From: Plantago major
Lineage: Eukaryota > Streptophyta > Magnoliopsida > Lamiales > Plantaginaceae
Assembly: GCA_026545765.1 (NCBI GenBank)
Contig: CM048840.1
Coordinates: 50,716,580-50,780,579, forward strand
Direction of reading: 5' to 3'
Length of the DNA stretch: 64,000 bases
Shown here piece by piece: positions 45,871-57,724 of this stretch (the stretch's first letter is position 1; every line of letters starts with the position of its first letter). The notes below the pieces were generated by a model. The model was not told the DNA's origin. It did no database searches and saw only the letters and a program-made list of their open reading frames with translations. A program made the translations under genes and the position numbers.

Positions 45871-47455
45871 ACCTTGTGTGGGGTTTTCTTGGTTTTATCA
45901 CTTGGGGATTTCAAAGGAAACAAAAAGAATTTGGAGGAAAATCAAATCTAGTTGATTTTCCTTTTTTCTGTTATTTGTGAACTTTTCAGTTTTCTAGAAA
46001 AAATTGGTAGTTAATTTTGTTTGTAAACTTTTTCCTGAATTGTTTTTGACTTTTTTGTTCCTTTCTCTTTTTTTTCCCTAACAATGAATATGTAACAGTC
46101 AAAAGTTTCAAGTCAACTTCAGAGAGCTTAAAGGGATCGAGAACGCTACTCGTACCAAGAAGGTGCACCTTTCTTTTCGGGAAACCACCCACAAGAACTC
46201 CAGAGTTAAGTCTGGAGCAACAGTGGAACCAACATATCACCCAGAGAGCTGCCCATGAGTAACCGCGCCGACCCAAAGGGTCGAGGCTCGATCGATTTGT
46301 GGTCGGATCGTTATAGAATATGTAAAAATATTAGTACAAATCACAGTCATTAAATGACCAACATATTCTTTTAATTACAAGCAAACAGTGGTATTACTAA
46401 GGTAAAAAAAATTTATAAATATTTTGTGAGTACGTTACATAATAAGATTGAACATAGTAATATAGTTTAAATTGGTTTGTACCAGAATAATTTATTTATT
46501 ATAAGAAGAGTATCTGTAAATTGCTCAAAACTTCAGTTCACATATATGAGTGGAATTTTTCAAGCCAACACTATTAGCCGTAACTCAACATCGCAATATC
46601 ATATACTCAACAACACCACCTTTAACAGTCGCCAACTTCCAACCTTACTTTTTTAAGAAAATGCCAATTAACATAACATCTACTACTCTCAATTTAATTA
46701 CCAAAAGCCTTTTTTAATTACTTTAATACATGTTCTAAAAATGCATGTGCAGACCGAAAAGTTCGGACTGATGGAGTATTTTTAGCTTTTTATATGTTGA
46801 GGAACTTTCAATTAAAAAGCACTAATCATGTGCAGTATCAAATTTATATAGTATAGTAGGATTAATGGTTAATGGATAGAGTATTAATTGTTACAGCTTA
46901 TCCTAAATGACTTTTAACATGATATAGATACACTCAATGAATTAAGTAAGTATTGCCCATTATTTTATTTTATTTTCACATGGAACTAACTATAAATGTA
47001 GTTAAGTGGAAATCATCGTCATAATACAAACATGTTTACGTCGTGTAGTGAAAGTCTATTCAACGACGATGACTTTTTCAGGTTTGAAATTTTCCATTCC
47101 AACTTCTTACGCAGTCCTTGGCCTCTTTGGTACGCATGGAGTCGGCATCATGTGTAGTCGCTCGATATTGACGTATGTATGCCTATTAAAGTCTTGGATT
47201 CTATTTTAATCCGTCTTCAATTCCACGTCCATTTTTTCGATTTACCGTTGGTATCAGATTACGTGCATTAATTTAATCGAAAGACCGCTTTTAAGTTACG
47301 GCTCTCCCAATGATGTTTTACATCCATCTTCGACCAGGCGGCAATTAAGTGAACTCAAGTACCTTACCACTTGAGGTAATAACCGTTGGTCATGTCCATT
47401 TCATATATCTTGTTAAAATGGAAAAATAGACGACATTTATAGAGTGTTTGGAAGC
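45871..47455. other. Intergenic stretch with one G+C-rich segment
   Basis: Mostly A+T-rich. The segment 46080-46310 is unlike its surroundings: higher G+C, and a minus-strand frame open for 96 codons (46276-45986). I could not identify it. No other gene is supported. Confidence 0.4.
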
Positions 47456-47765
47456 TCAAGTTGCACCCTTGATAGTATTTGGCAAGTCACTTTAATCGAG
47501 CTCAAGTATTTGTAATGAGCTCGAGCTCGGCTCGAACTCGAAAAAAATAACGAGCCTTAACGAGTCTTATCTATTACAAATACTGAAAATAAGTATATAA
47601 AATATATATTTATTAAATAATGGACCGTAACGACCTTTATCGAGTCGAGTCGGTCTTGGCTCGTTAAATAAACGAGCATAAAATGAGGCTCGAGCTGGCT
47701 CGTTTACATTATCAAGCGAGTCGAGATAAAACCTTAACGAGCCGAGCCCTCGTTAAGGCTAGACT
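47456..47765. mobile_element. GAGCTCG-rich hAT-type relic
   Basis: GAGCTCGAGCTCGGCTCG, GAGTCGAGTCGG, GGCTCGTT and AACGAGCC motifs crowd two blocks, 47500-47570 and 47630-47765, around an A+T-rich centre. This is the usual look of subterminal regions of a hAT family common in plants, similar to the end at 57530-57600. Termini are not clear. Confidence 0.45.
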
Positions 47766-48087
47766 ATCATATCAACTAAACTAATTGAATTAGATATCTA
47801 CCAATGACAAACGCGTTTCAAAATTTTCAACTTACTATTTCATAGTATTACTTTATGATACGAATGATCATGATTATCTACCAAACAAGCACTTAGTCTA
47901 GACAACATGATATCCACCTAACCACAAGGACATAAAAAATTCTGGCAAATGCAAATCTTCAACTCAACAAAGTTGGCAGATGAAATCGAACAGAAAAGTC
48001 TTTAAAAAATGTCAAATTGTGTTGAATTTTATAGTCTAGGTGTTTACATCTGTAATCAACCATAGCTAACTACCATCGTACTCCTCG

Positions 48088-48093
48088 TATAAA
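48088..48093 (+). promoter_or_regulatory. TATA box candidate of the BAHD gene
   Basis: TATAAA lies 108 bases upstream of the start codon in an A+T-rich leader. The distance suits a short 5' UTR, but no start site can be proven from sequence. Confidence 0.45.
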
Positions 48094-48200
48094 GACTCCT
48101 ATTGTCCTAACATTTCTCCTTAGAACCAACCTACCAGTTGTTCAAATCTTACATAACAATCCAAACATTTTCATCCGTCTCAATCAATAGTTTACATAAA

Positions 48201-49529
48201 ATGGTCACGGTCAAGGCTACACACATTGTCCGTCCGGCTGAGCCCACACCGGACGAGATTATGTACTTGAACGCCTGTGATCAGATAAAAGACATCACCC
48301 ACACCCCAACAATTTACTTCTACCAACATTCTGAAAAATTAGAATCTGAAAACGCTCTCTTGAGGTTGAAATCCTCGCTTAGTAAAGCACTCGTGGTGTT
48401 CTACCCCCTTGCGGGGCGATTAAACTGGTCTCCACAGGGGGGGAGCAGGGTGGAGCTCCACTGCAATGGGAAAGGAGTTCCTATCTTCGAAGCAGAGTCT
48501 GACTCTGCAGTCGAGGATTTCGAGGACTTCACCCCGAGTCTTGCAATCCAGGCTCTGATACCATCTGTTGACTATACCACCCCGATAGATGAGATTCCAT
48601 TGGTCATTGTGCAGCTGACGCGCTTTAGATGTGGTGGGGTCAGCATCGGAATGGGGATTTCCCACGTCATGGCAGATGGACCGAGTGCTCTCCATTTCAT
48701 TGACGAGTGGACGAAATTCGCACGCGGTGAGGGACCTGTAGTGGCTCCATTCCTGGACCGAACGGTCCAGGAAAGCGGTAGACGTCCTGAAATTAAATTT
48801 GATCCTTCCGTCATGCGTCCCCCGCCCACTTTAATTGGGCAAGAGGATAGCATGGAACAGAAGAAGAAGCCAATCACCGTGGCGTTCCTCAACATCACCA
48901 AGATCCAAATTGAGAAACTTCGGAACAAGGCAAACTTAGATTTTGACGGTCGTACCAGCCGTTTTGAGGCCGTGGCAGCCCACATCTGGCGGTGCACAAG
49001 CAAGGCACGCGGGCACGTATCCGAGCAACAAACCTGCCTCCATTTTGTGGCAGATTTTCGGAACAAAATGAAACCGGCATTACCAAAGAACTACTTTGGG
49101 AACGCCCTGATTCGAGTCGAAGCTAGTGACAAATCAGGGTATTTGTTGTCAAGTTCCATAGGAACGGCCTGTAAGAAAATTCGAGCAGCAGTCGAAAAGG
49201 TGACTGATGACACTGTCCGTGGTTATCTCGACTACCTTAAGGAGTTACCTGATGTTGGCAGGTTTCGGTCTCTGGACAACACCGGAAGGCCCAAGGGAGA
49301 TTTTTATGGTAACCCAAATCTGGCAATCATAAGCTGGACAGGTTTACCACTTTATGGGACGGATTTCGGATGGGGAAGTGAAATCCATTTGGGACCGGGT
49401 CCAATGGGATTTGACGGTAAAACGTTCCTTATACCGAGTCGGGATGGTGATGGTTCATTCAATGTAGCGATTTGGCTGCAAGAGGAAAATATGGGTGCCT
49501 TCAAGAAATGCTTCTATGATGATATTTGA
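48201..49529 (+). CDS. BAHD acyltransferase, spermidine hydroxycinnamoyltransferase-like
   Basis: A single-exon gene of 442 codons. The ATG at 48201 is chosen because MVTVKATHIVRPAEPTPDE aligns with the usual BAHD N-terminus; the same frame is open 21 codons further up without another family match. The catalytic HxxxD is HVMAD (residues 155-159) and the structural DFGWG is present (388-392), followed by the expected C-terminal part with GPGPMGFDGK. BAHD enzymes transfer acyl groups from CoA thioesters to alcohols or amines in the cytosol. The HTPTIYFY block and overall length point to the hydroxycinnamoyltransferase clade, with spermidine hydroxycinnamoyltransferase or HCT-like enzymes as closest matches from memory. 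Acceptor specificity cannot be read from sequence. All key residues are intact, so the gene looks functional. Neighbours are unrelated genes, with no pathway cluster visible. Confidence 0.9.
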   Translation: MVTVKATHIVRPAEPTPDEIMYLNACDQIKDITHTPTIYFYQHSEKLESENALLRLKSSLSKALVVFYPLAGRLNWSPQGGSRVELHCNGKGVPIFEAESDSAVEDFEDFTPSLAIQALIPSVDYTTPIDEIPLVIVQLTRFRCGGVSIGMGISHVMADGPSALHFIDEWTKFARGEGPVVAPFLDRTVQESGRRPEIKFDPSVMRPPPTLIGQEDSMEQKKKPITVAFLNITKIQIEKLRNKANLDFDGRTSRFEAVAAHIWRCTSKARGHVSEQQTCLHFVADFRNKMKPALPKNYFGNALIRVEASDKSGYLLSSSIGTACKKIRAAVEKVTDDTVRGYLDYLKELPDVGRFRSLDNTGRPKGDFYGNPNLAIISWTGLPLYGTDFGWGSEIHLGPGPMGFDGKTFLIPSRDGDGSFNVAIWLQEENMGAFKKCFYDDI

Positions 49530-50480
49530 ATGAAAGAAAAGTTTTTGAAGTGTGAATGTTATAGTAATCTTGTTGTTCAAATGGAATCACCTGCTGGTGT
49601 ATACTGCAATTGTAATATATAAACAATCAAATTTTATCTTTCTCATTGTTTGAACTCAGTATATTCAAGACTTCTGGCAGTGCAAATTTATGGTAGTTCC
49701 ATAATTTTCTGGGCAGTTTATCAGAAGACTTGGTTCAATAAATGGAGCAACACATTGATTATTTCCTCTTGTTCTGATTTAGTAGTATGAATCTTTGCTA
49801 CTTGGATTCTCATTTTGTTTAGGAAAACTCTTTTGACACTGCCCAAAGTGGTTGCTGTCAATACTCAATACCCTTGGCCCAAAAAGAGTCCTCAAAGTGG
49901 TTACTACTGCCAAAATTCACAAACACAGTCCTCCAAGAATATCAGTCAATTTTGCAACAAGCCTCATGTTTTTACCTAGCCTAGCTAACACAGTTTTGCC
50001 CTTCAAAGCTACACTGCTTACCGTCTCCTATAAACTCCCTGAAATCTAACCAATAAGAGTCGGAACTTCAAACTTTAAAAAAAAAAAAAAAAAAAAAAAC
50101 AACAACGGAACCTTGCGATTATTAACCGTCATCACGGGCACATGGCAGAGGTTTGCCACTTCTTGATCTGGTTTGACAGAACAACCTTGTTGTAAATGTA
50201 ATCCCCATTCCAAAAATATCAAAAACAGTAAAAGATATCAACTAATAATAAAATAAGGAGCTAAACCTTAACCCAAAAATATCTCAAAGAGTGTAAAAGT
50301 GTCATCTTAAAAATATCTAATGCATGATTAAAACAGAAGTTTACTGTTCATTAACAACAATCTTCAAAAGCTACCAAAAAGGAACATAATTAATTACATG
50401 GCGGGAGAGAAAAGAGCAGTTATATCTTTACTTTTGCTGTATATATGCAAGTGACATTGATTCATTGTTACTTGCAATGT
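49530..50480. other. Intergenic stretch between BAHD and QWRF genes
   Basis: Contains the BAHD 3' flank and a 23-base A-tract at 50077-50099. The ~230 bases before it (from about 49840) read like a unit ending in poly(A), possibly a retroposed fragment, but no box A/B or duplication was identified. Confidence 0.4.
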
Positions 50481-51419
50481 TTCACACTCTTTACAAAATT
50501 TTAACTGGTACATGATGAAGAATGTGATCATCAATCAAGTCTCTGAAATTGCAGAATTGCCAGGTATTTTACTCTCTTGTTCTCAATTCTTGTTTTGCAT
50601 TGCTGTTATAGACGATTTCAGTTAGTATTATGTCATGTTTAAGGAATCGGGTTTCAGAAGGTTGTGTTTTATTGAGCCTTTGTTGAACCAAATGAATTTC
50701 ATCGTCTTCTTGGACCGTAAATGAAAGAATCATATCTTGTGTAGCTTATATGCTCCATAGGCTGCTTTTTGTATCAAAGTCCTTAACCTTAAGGACAGGG
50801 TGCTCAGGTGCTCTGTGTTGTACGTTTGGAACCTAACATAACGCGTAACAGTCCAAACGATAAAGCACATATGTTTACTCAGCTAGTAACTGAATGTATG
50901 TTTGTTTTTGCATATGCAGCAGCTCCAGCACAATAAAACTTTCATGTTCTTCTTGTGACAAGGACAAAAGCTTTCATGTTCTTGGGGACCAAAAGCAAAA
51001 GAGCAGGAAAAAGGAATCTGCCATATATAAACTCAAGAAAAGAAGAGAAAAAACAGAAAGTAAAAGCAAATAGCTGTTAATTATTCTTATCCCTACCATA
51101 TGTAATGTACACTACATTCATAATTGCTTTTATTTCCCACTCAATTCAATTTGTACTCACTGAAATCATCAAATGTGAGAATTATTCTCTTCTGATTCTG
51201 AGTTGTATGTATGTATCTTTTGCTTTTCTTTCTTTACCCCATCATCACGCGTTACTCTTTTCTTTTCTTTCCTATCTCTGCTATGCTATCTTACTTTCAG
51301 CTGCCAGAGTTTAACAAAAGGACCTCTCTTTTCAGGCCAGCCTTTCATCACTCAACTGGATTATTGTTAACTGGTTTATATTAGAACATGCACAGGGAGC
51401 CAATGTTTCCATCATTTTG
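50481..51419 (+). other. Upstream region and possible 5' UTR of the QWRF gene
   Basis: A possible leader exon ends in ATTGCCAG before GTATTTTACTCTC (50563), a good splice donor context, so an intron in the 5' UTR is plausible. No protein-coding exon was recognised. Confidence 0.3.
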
Positions 51420-53539
51420 ATGGATAATGTTTGTGGCTTAGACTTGGAGACGGCAAGTTCATCGCCGTTTCTAGCAGACTGCAACAAGAATGTAGCAGTT
51501 CGCGGGGCCAGAAGAGGAGAAACTACTTCCAGGTATAGGTCACCGGTACCTATACCAAATGCCAGGAGACTAGCATCTGATTTAATTAAACCGATGCCTC
51601 AGAAGGATGTATCAACACCATTCAAGGATACAGCTGCAGGTTATCTATTGGAGGGACGGAAAGTAGTACGGAGTAAGGTACCGGAATCTTTAGGGCCGTC
51701 TAAGATGAGGAGTCTAACTGTCGCTTTCCAGTCTGATATCCTGTCTGTTCCTGTAAGTAAGGTCCAACGACAAGCTTCTCATGCTGATTGTGCCCTGAGG
51801 TCATCGGCAAATGTAGCTCAGAGGAAAAGAGACACTAAACAGAGTCGAGTTAGAGGGAGAAAGAATGTTCATCAGTCAGAGAATTCTAAACCTGTTGACG
51901 GTGTACATTCCCGCTTAGAAAACGAGGACCAATGGCTGAATAAAAAGTCTGGATCTGTGTCCTCCGATAAGGCGAGTGAGAGTTCGTCTTTGTACCGGTT
52001 AGGAAGTAATATGCTTTCTGTAAGGAAATTATCTTTGGAAAATGGAAATGTATTATCAGATGAATGTTGGCTGCAGATGAAAAAGTGTGTCTCTTCAAGT
52101 TCAGCAGATAGGATCCAATTAGCCAAGTCTGCACTTAGAGCTCTGTCTATGCCAGTTCATGTGTCGAGCCCCTTGTCGCCTAGGGTTTCTAGAGGGATCA
52201 GTCCTCGCCGTACACTATCATCCAGCCCATCTAGACAAGCTCAAACTTCAACTTCTGTTCTTAGTTTTTTGGCAGACATTAAGAAAGGGGATAAAGTTGT
52301 GAGTCACATCGAAGACGTCCATCATTTACGCCTCTTATACAACAGACACTTGCAATGGCGGTATGCAAATGCCCACAGCGATGGTGTACTGCGTTCTCAA
52401 CAACGCAAAGCAGAGGTTTGAACCATTTCTGGTGTCTATATCATATTTCAGTCGTTTCGGTTTAGTGAATTCGTAAAAACTACTGATATTGCATAAGGTT
52501 AGTCACAAGGTCTACTACACCAGGCTGCTCTTAACTATGACAGCAAACATATCTTGAAATATTTTTTATTTTATTTTTTTGCTGGTCTCATATGTTGTCA
52601 AGTGCCTAATTCATTTGATTTTGCAGAAAATGTTGTACAGCTTGTGGAGTACAATCATGAATATGTGGGACTCAGTAATTGAGAAAAGAATTAGCTTCCA
52701 GCAACTGAATCTGAAGTTGATGCTTCACTCAGTTCTAAACAGTCAAGTATATTCCCTTTATTTTTATGAGGCAAACTTGCTGATAGTTTCCCCCTAAACT
52801 TTCTGATGATCTGGGACAATCTTCTCAGGTTACCTGCCTCAACAGATGGGCTTCCATTGAAAAGGATCATACTAACTCACTAACCTGGGCGATTCAAGAT
52901 CTACGAACTAGCACCATTCGCATCCCACTCACCGGAGGGGCAAGGGTATGCGAGGCATTAGTCCTAGATTCTCAAACTTTCGAAAATATTTTGCAAAGGG
53001 AATCACTTGAACTGAGTCAACTGACTATATTTCCAGGGAGACATCAAGACAATTAAGTCAGCTATGCGCTCGGCCTTAGATGTTTTCCAGAAAATGGGAG
53101 CTACATCGTATCCCATTGTGTCACGGGTACGAAAGCTTCTCATTTTACATATAACAGTTGCTTGTGATACAAACCTGTTACAAATAGGCATGTTTTGTGC
53201 TTGTTTAAACGAATCTCTTTCAAGGTTCATATGTTGTATATTATATAGGTTGAAGGGACGAGCTCTCTGGTGTCTCAACTTGCCAATGTAGCAGCACGGG
53301 AGAGAGCCGTGATTGATGAATTTGAATCACTTTTGAGTTCTGCAGCTGCATTGCAGGTGAATCCAAAGTGTAGATTTCGTTCCCAATTCAATTCTGGATG
53401 CATCAATGCAAATCCAATGAGTTTTATGATTCTGAGAATATAGTTGATGAGCTTGGAATTTAAACTCATGCAGGTGGAAGAACAGAGCCTTAGGGCTCAT
53501 CTACTGCAGATGAACAGACTTGTGGTGAAGAATCATTAA
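51420..53539 (+). CDS. QWRF motif-containing protein (microtubule-associated)
   Basis: Six exons by eye: 51420-52415, 52627-52746, 52829-52945, 53037-53126, 53249-53356 and 53474-53539, all with GT..AG introns in phase 0, encoding 498 residues. The first exon encodes a Ser/Arg/Lys-rich, poorly ordered basic half (RGISPRRTLSSSPSR) and ends after LRLLYNRHLQWRYANA, the family signature (QWRY at residues 312-315, a Tyr for the usual Phe). The later exons encode the conserved helical half (LYSLWSTIMNMWDSVIEKRI, WASIEKDH, LVSQLANVAARERAVIDEFE). This family includes AUG8/EDE1 and SCO3, which bind microtubules. Its length is shorter than Arabidopsis QWRF4 and QWRF8 (about 600, from memory), mainly in the N-terminal half, and a further upstream exon cannot be excluded. 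It converges on the IF-3 gene. Confidence 0.9.
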
Positions 53540-54459
53540 CATAGATTTCTTAGAGAGCACTTACAATGTTACAGTGCTCTAACCTGTTCAGTTAATATTC
53601 ATATTCCTCTCTTCCTTATTATTTTCTTCCTTTTAAAGCTTTAGGGCTTTAGTTCCAAGTTGCAGGTTAAGCATAATTGTTTACCTAATATAGATTACAG
53701 GCTTAGCTTCAATTTGTGACTGGTATTTTTATGTTTTCTCTAGTTCTTAACTTGCATCTCAGAAAAGAAAATGAGAAGCAATCATGCAGTCAAACTTAGC
53801 ATGCTTTTATGGGTGCTGTTCCCCTTTCCCAGTCTGTAGTATGTACAACTTGTTGAGAATTTATATCATATTGCTTTTTAGTTTCTGATACTGCAGTGTT
53901 GTGTGAACATTTTTTCTTCAGCAGAAAGTGTTGAACTTTATAACCACATTGTACCTCATGGCTTATCCGGAGATTCAGTAGGGTTACCTTCTCCCGGATG
54001 CCTTTCAAAGGGATAATGGTTCGAGTCTAATATGGTATCAATCCGTTTACAAAACTTGCAACGGGATGAAAACCCAATAATAGAAGGTGCATTTATTTAA
54101 CAACAAATGAAGTTTGCAATATAAAACCTTCGACATGCGAGGGAAAGATGATACTGATGGGCACAAAAATGTGCTTCCAGGAGATTATGAAATCTAAAGT
54201 CACCATATACATTTTCTAGTTTCCAGTCTTGAATCCTATTCTTAATGTATAATGCCGTGTTCACGATTAGATACTTCACAAGAGACTTTTACAATCACTG
54301 CTTTCCACACATATAATTTGACAAGTTATTGCACAGGTTTAATGCTAAATCTACACTCTACGAACATGCGGTCTTGTACGATTTCCGGTGCAGAAATTGA
54401 TAAGCAAACACTGCCGTAATAATTTTCGGTCATAACTCATTAAGGATAACTCAACTCAC
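53540..54459. other. Region between two convergent genes
   Basis: Holds the 3' UTRs of the QWRF (+) and IF-3 (-) genes. No further gene, repeat or RNA is recognised. Confidence 0.5.
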
Positions 54460-57150
54460 TCATACACCAGCTGATACTTCGGATGCTGCATTTGTATCCT
54501 TTGTGTTGGGCGCTTCTTGGGACTTTTGTATAACAACCTTGTTTGGTACCAATACTATAAACATATTTCTGTCCCTCAAATTTTTGGCCTCCTCAACTGC
54601 AAGCTGTCAGCAGAACAAGTACAATAAAAAGAGAGACAGGTTATACAGATGCATGGGATTTTAAATCCTGAAAACTAGTCTTCAACAGAGCTATAAAACT
54701 GATTCTGTAATACATGCGTTCAAAATCATTTTTTTAACTTCTTTAGATCATTTCAAAATGATTCAACACTTGCCACATGCTATTCTCATACTTGCTGATT
54801 TGTCATATTTACTTCTGTCAACTCTCCAACAGGCATGTTTCCAAGTTTTACTTTAAACAATGAAAAGTGAAAACTCTAAATTAAAACCAACAACACTCAT
54901 TCGTATCTTCGAAATCAACCTACCTAGCAAACACAGGTAAATCAATTCGTACAAGGGCATACATAAGAAATATGGCGAAACAGAATCCATACAGTAAAGG
55001 ACATGCTTATCATCTCATTGTGAACTACCAATTCACTCTGTTGGGGCAACATGGTCATGGTATCCCAATAACACCAATGAAGAACATAACACGTTCCAGA
55101 GAGAGCAGGGAAAATCAATAGTTCTTTTTGTTGCTAGAAAGATGAAAAAGAAACTACCGAATATACCTCTCCCACATCAGTCTGAAACCTTCTGATAAGC
55201 TCAATAGCATTATTTCTGAACTGATTTTCTCGCCCCTTTAAGTTTATTATTACCTTGACCTGCACATCATAAAATTATATTAATCCAATTAATGATTGGC
55301 ATAGTAAAGAAAATCTGACAGGGTGCAGAAACACCAAGAGAGAGGAGTTCAATCAACCTTATCACCCTCGCTCAAAAACTTCTTGGCTGCTCGCAGACGA
55401 ACTGAGTAGTCATGTGCATCTATATTGTAACTGCCATGTGCAAATATTAGAAAATTAGCAAAACAACAGATCAAGCAAGACAGTTTTTCTGTGTGTATGC
55501 ACGTAGGAGAGATGCGTAAAGAGTTGGCAAAGTTCAAGCAGTGTGTAAAATACTGATGAATTGACATTCATGGATTTTAGATAACTACTACGCAATAATT
55601 TGTCACCAACTTCAAAAAAATTGTTGAAGGATGAGATTTCCTAATTTTCCTAACATGTTAACTTACCCCATTTTCAGTTCCTTCTGATCCATGCGGCTAC
55701 CTAAGATCAAAGCCACAAGTCAGTGACGTTATGTACTAGATACATTTTAAAGCAAGAAGTACTAGAAAAGTAGCAAAAGATGTTCACCAGAACTTTTCTT
55801 CTGCTGATCTCTTTTTTTCTTCTGCTGCTCATATATATATTTACTGCATAGGCCATTAAGCAAAGCATGTCCAGAGTCAAATTGATTGCTATTTTAGACA
55901 GTAGTAGTTACGAACAGAGTTTACAAGTTCCCCAAACCAAGCTTGGTCAAACACTAACAAGCAGACTATAGTGTAGTCGATTATCAAGAATTCATCCAAA
56001 TCCCAATGTCAAGTCTCTATACCTCTGCCCGTAGTTCGCCAACTCCTTAAAACAAAGTAAATTCCCTTATTAACTAGAACAACGTTTAGTTAAAGATCTA
56101 TTGAACCCAAATGAATAATCATATCGCCCTGAGATAATGCAATATGTTTATCATTTGGGAGTTGGAAGAAGCAAAGTTACTATAACCACACATATTAAAG
56201 CCACGTATTAGTCTAAAGATCAATTGCACCCAAAGAAATAATGATTTTTCTCTAAGAAAATGCAATATGATGCACTTGGGAGTTGGAACCAGCAGAGTTA
56301 TGGAGAAGCAGATGTAACAGAAATATTGAAGCCACTAGTTAAGAGAACAAGTAGTTGATAAACTTACTTGTAATCCATTATTTTTACAACCGGAGGATCT
56401 GCTTCGGGAGATAATATCACCTGTGAAAGAAACAAACTTGATCTCGTGAGACACGTCAAAACCAAAGCAAAATAACTACACACACAATAAGTGGATTAGA
56501 TACCCAGTGAACAACGCATTTACAGATAGAAACCATATCCAAAATTCACAACCAACAACCAAAGAACATACTCAATTAGTCAAGCCTGATACAATCAAAT
56601 ATTTCAGCGTATATAACGAGAAATACCAAATCAAGCTCTGCATCCTCAGCCATTTGAATAGCCTGACCTATGGGCACTATCCCCACCTGCCACATTTGAA
56701 AACACTCAAACAACAATCCAATGCACATAACAATTGCTAGTAATAGGGTATTGTACTATAATTATTTGATTAATCAAGAATTACTCACCATATTCTGCTT
56801 CTCATCAATAAGCCTAACTGTATCTGACCTATAATTTCCAATCAAGACACAATTTCAGGAATTAATAAGCAAACATAGGAAAAGATTGAAACTTTATGAA
56901 TGTTTGAAAGAACCCACCTGATGGAATTGATGTCGAGGGCTTCATCTTCTTCATCGAAGTCAAAACTACTCCGGGAGTTTCCTCCACCGCCTCCTCCGCG
57001 AGCGGAGACAGTGATGGAGATGGAGGGGAAGAAATGGGTGGTGGCAAGTCGGAGATGATGGGAAGGAAAGGTGTGGGGATTGATGAAGATGATGGGTTTA
57101 AAGAGATGAGGTTTGAGAGGATGATGGAAAGTGCTGGCCAGACCAGCCAT
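54460..57150 (-). CDS. Chloroplast translation initiation factor IF-3
   Basis: Nine exons on the minus strand: 57150-56918, 56828-56789, 56686-56627, 56420-56368, 55843-55788, 55700-55667, 55430-55358, 55259-55167 and 54603-54460. All have GT..AG introns and the joined frame is open for 261 residues. The first ~50 residues are Ser/Pro/His-rich with few acidic residues, a likely plastid transit peptide, followed by a Gly-rich then acidic linker. The N-domain (DTVRLIDEKQNMVGIVPIGQ, ..VVKIMDYNKYIYEQQKK) and C-domain (MDQKELKMGYNIDAHDYSVR, KVKVIINLKGRENQF) of IF-3 are complete. IF-3 keeps the small ribosomal subunit free and checks the start codon. The C-terminus ends soon after the domain, without the long acidic tail seen in some plastid forms. 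From memory the closest relatives are Arabidopsis At2g24060 (SVR9) and At4g30690. Confidence 0.94.
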
Positions 57151-57471
57151 GAGTGAAGTAAAAGTGGTGTTGATGGAGTTTCAAGTCACAGCACAGCATG
57201 CAATTGCTCAATTTGCAGGGCTGTCTCCTACAACTAAAATCTTATCCTTAGAGTTGGCACCAAGGATTTTCTTACCCTCACTTCTCAATTCTAGGGCAAA
57301 ACCCTTTCTTACTGCGCTCTGTGTATATACTCTTTACATAAAAATAAAATCACAGTAAATTAATTAGGTTCTTCTACCGTTAGAGGATATTTACATTAGC
57401 CAACGATAGATTTTCACTTACCGGGAGGTTACTTATGTGATGTTTAGTAGCCAACCCCACTAGCTTGGGAT
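57151..57471 (-). promoter_or_regulatory. Upstream region of the IF-3 gene
   Basis: About 320 bases separate the IF-3 start codon from the left end of a hAT element, so the promoter is bounded by the transposon. No single promoter motif is convincing. Confidence 0.4.
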
Positions 57472-57724
57472 TAGGCCTGTATACAAGTAAAGCTTTACTC
57501 TAAACGAGCCTTGTTCGACTTAGGTGCACTTGTGTTCGTGTTCGAGCTCGACGAGCTTGAAAAGATCGAGCTCGAGTTCGATCTACTTCTAAATAGCTCG
57601 GATATGTTCGTGAATAGTTCGTTCGTTTATGTCGTTTGTGTTCGACAACTATGATCGTTTATGTTCGAAAAAATCTGCTCGTTAATGCTCGAAATTTGTT
57701 CGTTTAGCTCGAACAAGGTCAGAT

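Noticed and set aside
45986..46276. 96-codon minus-strand ORF as a gene
   Set aside because: I could not match it to a family and its tail reads into A+T-rich DNA. Kept only as an observation.
47006..47209. 67-codon + ORF
   Set aside because: No motif, no start context and no neighbouring exon.
48420..49086. Antisense ORFs within the BAHD gene
   Set aside because: Shadow frames of a strongly supported gene; no motif of their own.
51872..52134. Antisense ORFs within QWRF exon 1
   Set aside because: Shadows of the real coding frame.
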